Shown here: positions 6,973 to 17,094 of the stretch, piece after piece | Layout: every line of letters starts with the position of its first letter | Numbering within the stretch: position 1 is the stretch's first letter | DNA from: Chryseobacterium rhizosphaerae | GTDB lineage: Bacteria; Bacteroidota; Bacteroidia; Flavobacteriales; Weeksellaceae | Direction: 5' to 3' | Assembly: GCF_003385455.1 (NCBI RefSeq) | Contig: NZ_QNUF01000001.1 | Location: forward strand, 62,001-126,000 | DNA length: 64,000 bases | Translations under genes and position numbers: made by a program | Notes under the pieces: model-generated | The model's input: only the letters and a program-made list of their open reading frames with translations | What the model was told of the DNA's origin: nothing | The model's database searches: none

Positions 6973-8088
6973 CTAAAGTACTTCTTTTTTTTGCTTTAGC
7001 TGCATTAATGTATTCTCAAGATTATCTGTAATCTTTTTTATTTCAATATGTGGTTTGAACACCAGGCCTTTTCCTTTTGCTTCATCCGCAATATTAGAAA
7101 GGATGATCACAGAGGTCTTTGTTTCCGGGTAATAGATATTCAGAGAAGGGGAACCTTTTATATATCCGCTGTGAAAATAGGAGTTGGGCTTTCCGATATT
7201 CAGCATGATTCCGTAGGCATAGCCCATTTTTCCAAAGATGGCATGATGTCTTTCTGCACTTTTTGCCATAAATTGTTTTAAGGTTTCAGGCTTCAATATT
7301 TTACCTCCATAAAGAGCATTGTTCCAACGGTGAAGATCCTGAATGGTAGAAAGTATTCCTCCGGCAGGAGTTCCTATCTCTTTTCCGTCTAATCTTTTCG
7401 GCATATTCGGAACTTCTTCACACAGTGTTCCGTTTCCAACATACGCGCTGGCAAAATTATTTCCTTTAAAGGTATTTCCTGTGGAAGAATTTGTCATTCC
7501 TGCTTTTTTAAAAAGCTCCTGTACATTTTCATCATAAGACTTACCGGAAACTTTTTCTACAATTTTCCCCAACGTATTAAACCCGTCATTGGAGTAATGA
7601 AAGCCTGAACCGCTTTTAAACATCAGTTTTCCACCAAGAAGATTCAATCCGGAAGTATGGTTGAGAAGCTGATGGATGGTAATATGTTCATAGTCTTTAT
7701 TCTGAAATTCCTTTACATATTTAGAAGCCTTATCGGTTACATTCAGTTTTCCCTGTTCCATTTGAAGCAGAACCAGAGCTGCAGTAAATTGCTTACTTAC
7801 GGAACCAATGGCAAAAATGGTATTGCTGTCAATTTTTGCTTTTTTCTTAAAATTTGAATACCCGCTTTCTTTTCTGTAAAGCTGCAGAGAATCCTTAAAG
7901 ACAGCCACACTTCCATTGAAATGGTACTTTTTAAAGACAGAATCAATCTGTTGTTCCAAAAGAGTGGTTTGAAAAGCGGTAATGGTAGAGTCAATGACGG
8001 CATTTTTATCAATGGGAGCTTTAGAAATTTCAGTTTTACATGAGAGTAAAGAACAGAGTAATACCAGGAGTGCTAAATTTTTTATCAC
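6973..8088 (-). CDS. serine hydrolase, beta-lactamase class C / PBP4-like family lipoprotein
   Basis: A 371-residue protein with lipobox LLSC (Cys17), so a lipoprotein. Penicillin-binding fold motifs are present: SVSK (S96, K99), YSN (Y165) and HSG near residue 317. This family (PF00144) covers class C beta-lactamases, D-amino peptidases and esterases, and the motifs alone do not give substrate or resistance. The start codon is GTG at 8088, giving the expected N-terminal signal; no in-frame ATG lies nearby. It is upstream of, and possibly co-transcribed with, the 2H phosphoesterase. Confidence 0.88.
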   Translation of the reverse strand: MIKNLALLVLLCSLLSCKTEISKAPIDKNAVIDSTITAFQTTLLEQQIDSVFKKYHFNGSVAVFKDSLQLYRKESGYSNFKKKAKIDSNTIFAIGSVSKQFTAALVLLQMEQGKLNVTDKASKYVKEFQNKDYEHITIHQLLNHTSGLNLLGGKLMFKSGSGFHYSNDGFNTLGKIVEKVSGKSYDENVQELFKKAGMTNSSTGNTFKGNNFASAYVGNGTLCEEVPNMPKRLDGKEIGTPAGGILSTIQDLHRWNNALYGGKILKPETLKQFMAKSAERHHAIFGKMGYAYGIMLNIGKPNSYFHSGYIKGSPSLNIYYPETKTSVIILSNIADEAKGKGLVFKPHIEIKKITDNLENTLMQLKQKKEVL

Positions 8089-8319
8089 GGGTGTTTGTGT
8101 TATATGTTATAAATTATTTCAATATGTTTTGAGACCACAGATCATTGATGGGAATATATTCTTGTGAGCAAAGATCAGGTGTTTTTATTTTTAAAATTCA
8201 ATAGGGTATTCTAAAGATAGTGAAATCTTTAAAAGTTTCAAAAGGATGCAAAATGCGTGCTAGGAATGAATTTAACGGTATTTTTATAGGAACTTAATCT
8301 AAACTTAAAGAGTATTTAA

Positions 8320-8327
8320 TACATTTG
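8320..8327 (+). promoter_or_regulatory. promoter -7 box of the PLP decarboxylase gene
   Basis: TACATTTG, matching TAnnTTTG, 25 bases before the ATG at 8353. The rest of 8089-8319 shows no gene. Confidence 0.5.
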
Positions 8328-8352
8328 AAAGGATTATAAGAAATCTACCATC

Positions 8353-9762
8353 ATGAAAGGACATTTGAAAAGTGATTCAGAACAAATTGATTACCTGTTG
8401 GATATCATAAAAAGACAGGGAACGGAATATCTGAATAATATTACCGACCGACCGACTTCTATAGATCATACTTTTATACCAGAGCTACAGAGCTTGCCGG
8501 AGACGGGCTATGGAACGGAAAAAGCGCTACAGATTTTCAACGAAAAATTCGAGCCGATAATGGTTGGATCTGGAGGTCCCAGATATTGGGGCTTTGTAAC
8601 AGGAGGAGCTACTCCGGCATCCATTGTGGGGGATTGGCTGGCCACTATTTATGATCAGAATACTCAAACTGTATCAGGACAAGGAGATATTTCAGCGAAT
8701 ATAGAGATCGAAACAATACAGCTTTTGCTTAAACTTCTTCAGCTTCCGGAAAGCTTTCTTGGAGGTTTTGTATCAGGAGCCACTATGTCGAATTTTACCT
8801 GCCTGGCTGTGGGCCGTCAATGGTTAGGAAAAGAACAGGGAAGAGATATTGCGAAAGAAGGGGTTTCCGGAACAGTAAAAATACTGACCGCAACTCCACA
8901 CTCATCTTCCATAAAATCATTGTCATTATTAGGGCTGGGAAGTGATAATATTGTTAAAATTAAAACAGAAGAAGGAAACCGTGAGGCTATCAATATCAAA
9001 GATCTTGAAGAACATATTCTGAGACTTACGGGTGAGCCGTTTATCCTGATTTCAAGTGGGGGAACTGTAAATACAGTGGATTTTGATGATTTTAAGGCTA
9101 TCAGTGAATTAAAAAAGAAATATAATTTCTGGTGGCATATTGATGCGGCTTTTGGTGGATTTGCAGCGTGTTCAGATTCATATAAATACCTTGTGGAAGG
9201 TTGGGAATATGCTGACAGTATTACGGTAGACTGTCATAAATGGTTGAATGTTCCTTACGAAAGTGCTGTGTTTTTAATCAAGGAACAACATAAAATTTTG
9301 CAGGTAGAAACCTTTCAGAATTCAAATGCTCCTTATCTGGGAGATCCGTTGGATAATTTCAGTTATTTAAATTTTCTTCCTGAAAACTCAAGAAGATTAA
9401 AGGCGCTTCCGGCCTGGTTCTCTATCATGGCTTACGGTAGAAAAGGATATCAGGAGATTGTAGATAAGAATATATCATGGGCAAAACAGTTTGGAGAGTT
9501 AATTGAAAACAGTAATGATTTTAAATTGCTGGCTCCGGTACGATTGAATACGGTTTGTTTTACATTAAAGGATGGGGTAAAGGAGGATGAGGTAGGGCGA
9601 TTTCTTGAAAAGCTTAATGATACAGGGAAAGTCTTTATGACACCTACTTTTTATAACCAGCATAACGGAATAAGAGCTGCATTTGTCAACTGGATGACCA
9701 GTGAAAAGGATGTTCAGCTAGCATTTGATCTCATGAATGAAATTATTACTGAAATAAAATAA
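8353..9762 (+). CDS. pyridoxal-phosphate-dependent decarboxylase family protein (group II)
   Basis: A 469-residue fold-type I PLP enzyme. The cofactor lysine is K296 in VDCHKWLN, preceded by HIDAAFGG, whose Asp contacts the pyridine nitrogen, and by SSGGTVNTVDFD. This layout belongs to the aromatic-L-amino-acid / glutamate / diaminobutyrate decarboxylase group; the substrate cannot be told from motifs. It is cytoplasmic, full length and transcribed alone from a -7 box at 8320, with a terminator at 9772-9799 shared with the convergent downstream gene. Confidence 0.9.
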   Translation: MKGHLKSDSEQIDYLLDIIKRQGTEYLNNITDRPTSIDHTFIPELQSLPETGYGTEKALQIFNEKFEPIMVGSGGPRYWGFVTGGATPASIVGDWLATIYDQNTQTVSGQGDISANIEIETIQLLLKLLQLPESFLGGFVSGATMSNFTCLAVGRQWLGKEQGRDIAKEGVSGTVKILTATPHSSSIKSLSLLGLGSDNIVKIKTEEGNREAINIKDLEEHILRLTGEPFILISSGGTVNTVDFDDFKAISELKKKYNFWWHIDAAFGGFAACSDSYKYLVEGWEYADSITVDCHKWLNVPYESAVFLIKEQHKILQVETFQNSNAPYLGDPLDNFSYLNFLPENSRRLKALPAWFSIMAYGRKGYQEIVDKNISWAKQFGELIENSNDFKLLAPVRLNTVCFTLKDGVKEDEVGRFLEKLNDTGKVFMTPTFYNQHNGIRAAFVNWMTSEKDVQLAFDLMNEIITEIK

Positions 9763-9768
9763 TATGTT

Positions 9769-9805
9769 GAAAAGCCTGCTGATAAATATTCACAGGCTTA
9801 TTTTA
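9769..9805. terminator. bidirectional terminator
   Basis: AAGCCTG / CAGGCTT stem (9772-9778 and 9793-9799) followed by TATTTT, between convergent genes and overlapping the last codons of the minus-strand one. Confidence 0.65.
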
Positions 9806-10508
9806 ATAGCAGGTCACAGAACCAGAAAATATATTCTCCGTCCTCTTCTTCAGGATTTGCTTTAGGCTTGGGGTATGTTTTCTTTACTGTTTCACCTATT
9901 GTAAACTGAATCGGGTTTTTAAAAATGGGACCATCAAACGTAAAGGTGTGAAATTCCCCATTTTCTCCGCAAGGGTCTACATTTTTAGGAAGGTCATTGA
10001 TGAAATTTTGATCAATAATCCGACCTGCAAAGCTTTTATCCAGATAATTCCCGTTCACACAGGTTACGATGGTTTTGAAACCCAGATCTAAAAATTCATG
10101 GATGAGGTCTGATGTATTTTGCTTCCAAAGAGGAAAAACGGCTTTCATGCCGATACTGTTTAACTGTTCTTCTCTGTATTGACGAAGATCTTCGAGGAAA
10201 ATATCTCCAAAAACAGAATGGGTAACCCCCTGAGCCTGTATTTCAGACATCGTTTTATTCATGATTTCCCGGTATTCTTCCATAGAAGGTTCTTTCGGAA
10301 GTTCCATTTTTATCAGGGGTATTCCTATATTGGCAGCCTGCTGCTCCAAAAGAGATACATGAACTCCGTGCATGGAAATTCGCTGAAACTCTTTATTGAT
10401 ACTGGTAAGCAGGGTCGTGACCTCATACCGGTTTTCCTGTAGTGTTTTGTAAAGAGCCAGGGCAGAATCTTTCCCGCTGCTCCAGTTGAATAATGCTTTC
10501 GGTTTCAT
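9798..10508 (-). CDS. Dph6-related ATP pyrophosphatase (diphthine-ammonia ligase-like)
   Basis: The start used here is the ATG giving MKPKALFNWSSGKDSALAL. A start seven codons further upstream would place the N-terminus inside the terminator hairpin of the preceding gene, so the shorter 236-residue form is preferred. SGKDSALAL is the PP-loop of the adenine-nucleotide alpha-hydrolase superfamily; MHGV and FGDIFLEDLRQYRE fit the MJ0570/Dph6 group. Archaeal and eukaryotic members amidate diphthine on EF-2, but bacteria lack diphthamide, so the true substrate is unknown. Confidence 0.87.
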   Translation of the reverse strand: MKPKALFNWSSGKDSALALYKTLQENRYEVTTLLTSINKEFQRISMHGVHVSLLEQQAANIGIPLIKMELPKEPSMEEYREIMNKTMSEIQAQGVTHSVFGDIFLEDLRQYREEQLNSIGMKAVFPLWKQNTSDLIHEFLDLGFKTIVTCVNGNYLDKSFAGRIIDQNFINDLPKNVDPCGENGEFHTFTFDGPIFKNPIQFTIGETVKKTYPKPKANPEEEDGEYIFWFCDLLLK

Positions 10509-10516
10509 TGTAAAAT

Positions 10517-10545
10517 AAAAATCTCCCAAAAATAGGGAGATTTTA
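10517..10545 (-). terminator. terminator of the 10550-11593 gene
   Basis: Perfect 10-bp stem AAAATCTCCC / GGGAGATTTT with a 7-base loop and a T-rich tail on the minus strand. It overlaps the far-upstream start of the next gene and argues for the start at 10508. Confidence 0.8.
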
Positions 10546-10549
10546 TCTA

Positions 10550-11593
10550 TTAGTATCTTTTGTTCTGAATTTCTTTTACAGGAATGAATCCTCCATTAAA
10601 GTAATTGATTTTCATTTCAAAAGGGTATGCGGGATTGGTCATAATCAAGACTCCGATAGCTCCAAAAAATGCTGCACCGGTGACCATCATGCTTCCTCTA
10701 TTGGGATCTGATCTTATTTTTCCAATGAAATAATAATCATTGTCTCTTTTCTCTGCTCTGGTAAACAGATTTTCTATAGAAAGATAGAGGTAAGGTTCAC
10801 CTTTATATACTACTGCATAGATATCATCTTTTTTAATCTCTTTTTCTTTTCCGTCTGCAGTTTCATAGATTCTTACGATTTTGGGAGCATTACCATAAAA
10901 TTTTACGTTAGAAATCTCCTGATCAGGTTGTTGATTTTTTAAAGAATTATAGTCTTTATAAACTCCGTCCTTCAATGGAGATGAACTATAAAAAGGGATC
11001 GATTCTTTTGCTGTATCATCAAAGTTTTTAACCTGTTCGTAGGTGTAGTGATGAGTGGTTTCAGGTTTTTTAGCAGCATTAGTACTAATAAAGTCAATAA
11101 GCATTTCGCTTCCTTTCTGGAGGGTTTCTTTTGTGACATCAGTTGCCCTGTGATCAATCACCTTATCAGACTGATCAATCAAAGAATAAGTTCCATCGTC
11201 ATTTTTTGAAAATAAAAATGCCTGAAAATAACAATAGCCATGCTCACTTAGCTTAGCCGTAAGCTCTGCAAAATAGAGCTGTTTAAGGTATAAAACTAAA
11301 GTCCCATCCTCTGTATTTTCTCCATTGATGCCGTTCAGTACATTCTGAAACTGGCTGGAAAGACTTGAAGCAGAAACAACCCTTGCTTTAGCATTCAAAA
11401 GCCCCTGCTGAACAATGCCTAATGAAGTGGTGTCGGTTCTGCGGTCAATCAGTTTGATTGTTTTATAATAGCTTTTATCTACTTTTTTAGTGGGAAGGCT
11501 GATGGTAAAATCTTCAGTTCGCTTTTGGGCAGATACGATTGAGGTCAGGAAGAGCGTGACTACCATTAAGACTCTGCTAAAATAATTTTTCAT
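10550..11593 (-). CDS. hypothetical secreted protein
   Basis: The chosen ATG at 11593 gives MKNYFSRVLMVVTLFL, a clean signal peptide ending SAQ, and 347 residues; an ATG at 11608 is an alternative, while the longer frame to 11647 adds an unlikely N-terminus. The body has no family I recognise. One Gly/Ala-rich hydrophobic segment (GSMMVTGAAFFGAIGVLIMT) lies near the C-terminus and could be a membrane segment, so the protein may be envelope-bound. It is flanked by terminators on both sides and is probably transcribed alone. Confidence 0.75.
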   Translation of the reverse strand: MKNYFSRVLMVVTLFLTSIVSAQKRTEDFTISLPTKKVDKSYYKTIKLIDRRTDTTSLGIVQQGLLNAKARVVSASSLSSQFQNVLNGINGENTEDGTLVLYLKQLYFAELTAKLSEHGYCYFQAFLFSKNDDGTYSLIDQSDKVIDHRATDVTKETLQKGSEMLIDFISTNAAKKPETTHHYTYEQVKNFDDTAKESIPFYSSSPLKDGVYKDYNSLKNQQPDQEISNVKFYGNAPKIVRIYETADGKEKEIKKDDIYAVVYKGEPYLYLSIENLFTRAEKRDNDYYFIGKIRSDPNRGSMMVTGAAFFGAIGVLIMTNPAYPFEMKINYFNGGFIPVKEIQNKRY

Positions 11594-11635
11594 AATTAAT
11601 CTCTTCATTGGTAAAAGTTTTGGATTAAAAATACA

Positions 11636-11667
11636 AAAAAACCTCAAAGAAATTCCTTGAGGTTTTA
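11636..11667 (-). terminator. terminator of icmF
   Basis: AAAACCTCAA / TTGAGGTTTT stem (11637-11646 and 11657-11666) between icmF and the next gene, with a run of T on the minus strand. Confidence 0.8.
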
Positions 11668-11692
11668 ATTTTATAATCTCCTGTTCAGGGTA

Positions 11693-14600
11693 TTACATAT
11701 TTCTTCTGTACTTGCCACCCACTTCAAATAAAGCATTGGTGATTTGTCCAAGAGAACAGTATTTCACAGCATCCATCATAATCCCAAAAAGGTTTTGCTG
11801 ATTGATGGCTGCATATTGTAATTTTTTAAGAGCTTCCTCAGATTTATCTTCATTTGATTTTTGGAAATTATGAAGTGTTTCGATCTGAACCTGCTTTTCT
11901 TCTTCCGTAGAACGGATTACCTCTCCCGGACGAACCGTAGGTGAACCGTCTTTTCCAAGGAAAGTATTAACTCCAATAATTGGATATTCTCCGGTATGTT
12001 TCAGCCACTCATAATGCATAGATTCTTCCTGAATTTTTGAACGTTGGTACATCGTTTCCATAGCACCAAGAACACCGCCTCTTTCCGTAATTCTGTCAAA
12101 TTCTGCATATACTGCTTCTTCCACAAGATCTGTCAGTTCTTCAATAATAAATGATCCCTGCAGTGGATTTTCATTTTTAGCTAACCCTAATTCTTTATTA
12201 ATGATCAGCTGAATAGCCATTGCTCTTCTTACAGATTGTTCTGTAGGCGTTGTAATAGCCTCGTCATAAGCGTTGGTGTGTAATGAATTACAGTTGTCAT
12301 AGATGGCATAAAGTGCCTGCAGCGTAGTTCTGATATCATTGAAATCAATTTCCTGAGCGTGAAGTGAACGTCCTGAAGTCTGGATGTGGTATTTCAGCAT
12401 CTGGCTTCTTTCGTCAGCTCCATATTTCAGTTTCATAGCTTTTGCCCAGATTCTTCTTGCTACACGTCCGATTACTGAATATTCAGGGTCGATACCGTTG
12501 GAGAAGAAGAAAGATAAATTCGGAGCAAAATCGTTGATGTCCATTCCGCGGCTTAGGTAATATTCTACATATGTAAATCCGTTAGCCAATGTAAATGCCA
12601 GCTGAGAAACTGGGTTGGCACCAGCTTCAGCAATGTGATATCCTGAAATAGAGACCGAGTAGAAGTTTCTTACTTTTTCTGTGATAAAATATTCCTGAAC
12701 ATCCCCCATCAGTCTTAAAGCAAATTCAGTAGAGAAAATACAGGTGTTCTGAGCCTGATCTTCTTTTAAAATATCAGCCTGAACCGTTCCACGAACGGTA
12801 GCGATTGTTTTGGCTTTAATTTCAGCATAAGCTTCTGCCGGAATTACTTCATCTCCTGTAATCCCTAAAAGTTTTAATCCTAAACCATTGTTGGATGGAG
12901 GAAGTTCTCCGTTATATTTTGGTCTTTCTAACCCTTTATCGTCAAATTTTGCTTTTAATACAGCTTCAACCTTAGCTTCCAGTTTATGCTCAGCGATGTA
13001 TTTTTCAACGTTCTGGTCGATGGCAGCATTCATAAAGAAAGCCAGCAGCATTGGAGCCGGACCGTTAATCGTCATTGAAACGGAAGTCATTGCATTCACC
13101 AGGTCAAATCCTGAATACAGTTTCTTGGCATCATCCAGAGTGGCGATAGAAACTCCTGCATTTCCGATTTTACCGTAAATATCCGGTGGTAAAGCAGGAT
13201 CCTGACCGTATAAAGTTACAGAGTCAAAAGCTGTTGATAAACGTTTAGCAGGCATTTCTGCAGAAACGTAATGGAATCTTCTGTTGGTTCTTTCCGGACC
13301 TCCTTCCCCTGCAAACATTCTGGTTGGGTCTTCTCCTGTTCTTTTAAAAGGATAAATTCCTGCCGTGTAAGGGAATCCTCCCGGAAGATTTTCCTGGCCT
13401 TTCCACTTGATCAGATCCCCCCAATCGTTGTATTTTGGTAATGCAATTTTTGGAATTCTCAAATGAGACAGAGATTCTGTAGAAGTCTCAACTTTAATTT
13501 CTTTTCCACGTACGAAATAGGAATAAAACTCCTCATGGAAAGCTTTTTTCGTATCTTCCCAAGACTTCAGGAAGTCGATGTTTTCCTGTTGAAGTTCCTT
13601 TTCGGCTTTTTGATATTCCGCATCTAATGCCTCATTGGAAATAATTTTTTTAACCCCTTCAATATGATACATTGTTCTGGCTAATTCAGCCTGCTTTTCA
13701 ATGTTTTCATCATATATTCTGTTGTTTTCAACAATTTCAGACAGGTAACGAACTCTTTTTGGAGGAATAATCGTTACTTCTTCTGTAATTTCCTGTTCAG
13801 CGAAAGTATTTAAATGTAAATCGGAAAACTTATCGTTTACTTTGGAAACAAGCCTGTTGTATAATTCTGTTGTTCCATGGTCATTGAACTGAGATGCTTT
13901 TGTAGCGTATACAGGCATTTCATCCAATGGACTTTCCCAAAGTAAATGGTTTCTCTGGAACTGTTTTCTTACCGCCTGAAGTGCATCAAGAGCACCTCGT
14001 TTATCAGATTTATTTAAAGCCACTAAATCGGCATAATCTAACATGTCAATTTTCTCAAGCTGAGTGGAGGCTCCATATTCGGGAGTCATCACATACATGG
14101 AAACATCTGCAAAATCAGAAACTTCCGAACCGGACTGGCCAATACCTGAAGTTTCCAAAATGATCACATCCGGATGTGCCAGTTTCAATACATTTAAGGC
14201 AGAATGAATGAACGGTGATACTGAAACGTTATTTTCTCTTGTGGCCATTGAACGCATATAAACTCTGGGATCATTGATCGCATTCATACGGATTCTGTCT
14301 CCTAAAAGCGCTCCTCCTGTTTTCTTTTTCGAAGGGTCTATAGAAATAATGGCAATTTTTTTATCCGGATTTGAACGGATGAAACGTCTTACCAATTCAT
14401 CTGTCAATGAAGATTTTCCTGCTCCACCTGTACCCGTGATCCCAATGATTGGAATATGTAAATCTTTTGATTTTTCGTCAATAGCTTTTACCAGTTCAGG
14501 TTTTTCTTCGGAAAAGTTTTCTACAGCAGAAATGATCTTGGCAATACTTGTCGAGTTTTCAAAACTGATGGCATCTAAATCATCTTCAGTAATTTCTTTA

Positions 14601-15040
14601 CCTGTAGCAAAGTCTGCTCTGTTTACCAGATCATCGATCATTCCCTGTAATCCCAGTTCCCGGCCGTCGTCCGGAGAATAAATTCTGTCGATTCCATAGT
14701 CCATCAGATCTTTGATTTCTTCAGGAAGGATAACACCGCCACCGCCACCAAAGATTTTAATCTGTGGTGAGTTTTTCTCTCTTAGCAGGTCATAGATATA
14801 TTTGAAATATTCATTATGACCTCCCTGATAGGATGTCAGGGCAATAGCATTGGCATCTTCCTGGATAGCTGTGTTGACAACTTCCTCAGCTGATTTATCA
14901 TGTCCCAGGTGAATCACTTCACATCCGGTTCCCTGAATGACACGACGCATAATATTGATCGCAGCATCATGCCCGTCAAATAAAGAGGCAGCTGTTACGA
15001 TTCTTACTTTGTTGGTTGGAGTATATTTTTGGGTTTCCAT
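11693..15040 (-). CDS. icmF: fused isobutyryl-CoA mutase IcmF (B12 domain + G-protein chaperone + mutase)
   Basis: 1115 residues with three functional parts in one chain. Residues 10-145 form the adenosylcobalamin-binding domain with the base-off motif FDGHDAA (H24). From about 195 there is a MeaB/ArgK-type GTPase with Walker A GTGGAGKS at 203-210 and a [10 protein letters not shown] segment. The C-terminal 550 residues are the mutase TIM barrel. The substrate segment reads [11 protein letters not shown] where methylmalonyl-CoA mutases read PYTRGxYP, so isobutyryl/butyryl-type substrates are more likely than methylmalonyl-CoA (from memory of the family). The length suits IcmF. It is monocistronic, with a -7 box at 15068. 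Confidence 0.92.
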   Translation of the reverse strand: METQKYTPTNKVRIVTAASLFDGHDAAINIMRRVIQGTGCEVIHLGHDKSAEEVVNTAIQEDANAIALTSYQGGHNEYFKYIYDLLREKNSPQIKIFGGGGGVILPEEIKDLMDYGIDRIYSPDDGRELGLQGMIDDLVNRADFATGKEITEDDLDAISFENSTSIAKIISAVENFSEEKPELVKAIDEKSKDLHIPIIGITGTGGAGKSSLTDELVRRFIRSNPDKKIAIISIDPSKKKTGGALLGDRIRMNAINDPRVYMRSMATRENNVSVSPFIHSALNVLKLAHPDVIILETSGIGQSGSEVSDFADVSMYVMTPEYGASTQLEKIDMLDYADLVALNKSDKRGALDALQAVRKQFQRNHLLWESPLDEMPVYATKASQFNDHGTTELYNRLVSKVNDKFSDLHLNTFAEQEITEEVTIIPPKRVRYLSEIVENNRIYDENIEKQAELARTMYHIEGVKKIISNEALDAEYQKAEKELQQENIDFLKSWEDTKKAFHEEFYSYFVRGKEIKVETSTESLSHLRIPKIALPKYNDWGDLIKWKGQENLPGGFPYTAGIYPFKRTGEDPTRMFAGEGGPERTNRRFHYVSAEMPAKRLSTAFDSVTLYGQDPALPPDIYGKIGNAGVSIATLDDAKKLYSGFDLVNAMTSVSMTINGPAPMLLAFFMNAAIDQNVEKYIAEHKLEAKVEAVLKAKFDDKGLERPKYNGELPPSNNGLGLKLLGITGDEVIPAEAYAEIKAKTIATVRGTVQADILKEDQAQNTCIFSTEFALRLMGDVQEYFITEKVRNFYSVSISGYHIAEAGANPVSQLAFTLANGFTYVEYYLSRGMDINDFAPNLSFFFSNGIDPEYSVIGRVARRIWAKAMKLKYGADERSQMLKYHIQTSGRSLHAQEIDFNDIRTTLQALYAIYDNCNSLHTNAYDEAITTPTEQSVRRAMAIQLIINKELGLAKNENPLQGSFIIEELTDLVEEAVYAEFDRITERGGVLGAMETMYQRSKIQEESMHYEWLKHTGEYPIIGVNTFLGKDGSPTVRPGEVIRSTEEEKQVQIETLHNFQKSNEDKSEEALKKLQYAAINQQNLFGIMMDAVKYCSLGQITNALFEVGGKYRRNM

Positions 15041-15067
15041 AAAAATTCTAGAAAGTTTCTAAGTTTT

Positions 15068-15075
15068 CAAATATA
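15068..15075 (-). promoter_or_regulatory. icmF promoter -7 box
   Basis: TATATTTG on the minus strand, 27 bases before the ATG at 15040. Confidence 0.5.
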
Positions 15076-15263
15076 ACAATAAAAAAAGAACCTTGTGTTT
15101 GATTTTATAGTATTGATTTCCATTATATTGCAAGTCGTTATTTAATTAAAACTCCCCGATTTTAGGTCAGGGAGTTTGAGGGTTTGAGAGTTTAAGGCTT
15201 CAGGAGTAGTACAGGAAGGGAGAATTGGGTGTTTTCATTTCCAAATTCTCAAATTAAATTCTC

Positions 15264-15272
15264 TACTTTTGC
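15264..15272 (+). promoter_or_regulatory. promoter -7 box of the small membrane protein gene
   Basis: TACTTTTGC, a full match to TAnnTTTGC. It covers the TTG at 15269 that an ORF finder might take as a start, so the ATG at 15290 is the real one. Confidence 0.65.
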
Positions 15273-15289
15273 AAAATATTTTTACAGGT

Positions 15290-15622
15290 ATGCAAAAAGC
15301 TTTGATGTATTTCGCGTTGGGAACGGTAGTAAGCTTCCTTATAAATTATTTCTTTCTGAGTTCAGAAAATCTGGGTCTGGATATCTATTATGCTGTTGCC
15401 TTTGGTTTAGCCTGGGGGATTGCCTATTATCTCGATACCCCGAACTTTACATTGCCCCAAAAAATGGGATTGTCTTTTGTAGCCATGGGGATCCTCGTTC
15501 TTGTGGGAACTTTGATTTTTAAACTTGAACTGGCTATTCCGTCTATTCTTAAGTTTTCTACAGTTTTTGTTGCTTATTATTTATTTGCAAGCTTCAGAGG
15601 AAGCAAGTCATTAAGAAAATAA
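15290..15622 (+). CDS. small multi-pass membrane protein of unknown function
   Basis: A 110-residue protein of almost only hydrophobic segments: four predicted membrane helices (about 4-24, 33-50, 60-80, 85-105) and a basic tail (FRGSKSLRK). The ATG at 15290 is chosen because the promoter lies immediately upstream. I do not recognise a family. It converges on the DUF3667 gene and ends 22 bases before that gene's stop codon. Confidence 0.72.
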   Translation: MQKALMYFALGTVVSFLINYFFLSSENLGLDIYYAVAFGLAWGIAYYLDTPNFTLPQKMGLSFVAMGILVLVGTLIFKLELAIPSILKFSTVFVAYYLFASFRGSKSLRK

Positions 15623-15644
15623 AAGGCTTCCCTATTATATTATA

Positions 15645-16751
15645 CTAGTGAATCATCAGGAAGCTCACTAAGGCAAGACCGGTCACCAAAAACATAAACG
15701 CAAAGAAATTAACGGTTAATAATGTAAGTCCGATTATAAAACTTACCATTCCATGGGCATGATAAGCCCGGCGGTGAGCGATGAAGAAATATCCAATATT
15801 GTATAATAGCAGGACGCTCATTGTTAAATACAACAATAGGTTAATGGGCCTGAAACTTATTACCCCCACCAATTTGGAGAGTAAGAATATAAATAAGATA
15901 TTCAATAAAAGGAATGAGAAGTAATGCAGGGTGAAAATTCCGTGATCGAAATACCACCATTTTTTCTTACTGTGAAAAATCCATAAAAAGAAAGCAAAAA
16001 GAGGAAGGTAAATGAAAAGAGCCTTTGGGAGATTATGGAATGATTTTTCTATCATATTGACAACGATCTCCTGTTTGGTTACTCCTTTTTCTTTAAGTTC
16101 AAAGAATTTATGAGCTAACGGTATTTGAATAAAATCAAGAAAAGAAGGATTTTTAGCGGCAGCCGAGTCATAAGATTTCCTTGTTTTGTAACCTCCATAC
16201 TCAACATCTGTATCTATTTTTTTGTTCATCTTCAAGACTTCCTTTATTTCATTCACTGTGACGGTGTCCGGTAATACATTTAGATTTTGTATGGATAAGG
16301 AATCTTTTCTGGTCAGCGTTCGCTCAGCTTTTATACTGTCGAACATTTTCTGAACCTCGGGTGATTTTATTTTTTCAAAAAAACTTATTTTGGGTGTATT
16401 TTTGGAATTGTTGTTGCCGTCAAAATTGAGCTTAACCATCGGGAAAAGGGCAAATACGAAGAAAGTAATAAAACTGACAAAAATATACAGTTTTACAGGA
16501 GGTACAAACTTTTGTCTCTTACCTTCCAGATAAGTATTGGTAAGCATTCCTGGTTTGAAGATGAGATTTTTCAGTGTTCCCCAAAACTGACCGTCATAAT
16601 GGGTGAAATCTTCAATAAAGTGGGTGAAAAGAAAATAAAAAGGCTGGCGTCTTTCAATATTCTCTTGTCCGCAATGGGGACAAAATCTTTCTTCGACCTG
16701 ATGCCCGCAGTTTAAGCAGGTTTTATCTTCTCTGATTTTTCCGTGGCTCAT
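15645..16751 (-). CDS. DUF3667 domain membrane protein with N-terminal zinc ribbon
   Basis: A 368-residue protein with C12, C15, C24 and C27 forming a zinc ribbon (CLNCG, CPHCG), then a segment typical of DUF3667 (THFIEDFTHYDGQFW, PGMLTNTYLEGKRQKFVPP), one membrane helix near 80-105, a long hydrophilic loop, and four to five C-terminal membrane helices. The function of the family is unknown; it is common in Bacteroidota. Its own -7 box is at 16768. Confidence 0.85.
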   Translation of the reverse strand: MSHGKIREDKTCLNCGHQVEERFCPHCGQENIERRQPFYFLFTHFIEDFTHYDGQFWGTLKNLIFKPGMLTNTYLEGKRQKFVPPVKLYIFVSFITFFVFALFPMVKLNFDGNNNSKNTPKISFFEKIKSPEVQKMFDSIKAERTLTRKDSLSIQNLNVLPDTVTVNEIKEVLKMNKKIDTDVEYGGYKTRKSYDSAAAKNPSFLDFIQIPLAHKFFELKEKGVTKQEIVVNMIEKSFHNLPKALFIYLPLFAFFLWIFHSKKKWWYFDHGIFTLHYFSFLLLNILFIFLLSKLVGVISFRPINLLLYLTMSVLLLYNIGYFFIAHRRAYHAHGMVSFIIGLTLLTVNFFAFMFLVTGLALVSFLMIH

Positions 16752-16767
16752 AGTTCTGGGTTTGGCG

Positions 16768-16775
16768 CAAATATA
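16768..16775 (-). promoter_or_regulatory. DUF3667 gene promoter -7 box
   Basis: TATATTTG (preceded by GC on the plus strand, giving TATATTTGC) 16 bases before the ATG at 16751. Confidence 0.55.
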
Positions 16776-17040
16776 ATTATTTCGTGAAATAAAATAATGA
16801 TATTAATAAGTTTTTACGGAAATCATTAAGAAAAATAAAAAAAGAAAGAGTTTTGGGAATAAACTCTTTTCTTTATCATTTGTGTCTTTAGAATCTTCTA
16901 AAATTTTTTTTCATCGCAAAATTTTTTTACAAGATTTATGCCAAAGTTTAACATCGTGTTAAAATCTATTAACGTTCCCTCACGAAAGCAATATTCTATA
17001 GATTAAATAAAATATGTTTTTCAGTTACAAAAATAATTTG

Positions 17041-17049
17041 TACCTTTGC
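17041..17049 (+). promoter_or_regulatory. rplM-rpsI promoter -7 box
   Basis: TACCTTTGC, a strong TAnnTTTG match, 45 bases before the GTG start of rplM. The short leader between them (from about 17053) could hold autoregulation by L13, but I cannot support a specific structure. Confidence 0.65.
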
Positions 17050-17094
17050 ACACCCTTTTAGGGGAAAATTATGTTTAATCTTTAACTAAAACGT

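Larger units (their letters stand above)
16752..17094. other. intergenic region between divergent DUF3667 and rplM
   Basis: No gene. It contains two opposed -7 boxes (16768 minus, 17041 plus) and an isolated hairpin (AAAGAGTTT / AAACTCTTT, 16845-16869) that looks like a terminator but has no gene to terminate. Confidence 0.6.

Noticed and set aside
14274..14681. A 135-residue open frame on the plus strand inside icmF
   Set aside because: Antisense to the IcmF GTPase domain, whose motifs are clear; no independent support.
16845..16869. Terminator-like hairpin between DUF3667 and rplM
   Set aside because: Both flanking genes point away from it, so it has no gene to terminate; left only as a note in the intergenic entry.
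17050..17094. Ribosomal-protein leader RNA in front of rplM
   Set aside because: The leader is about 45 bases and the only helix visible is three base pairs; not enough to call a regulatory RNA.
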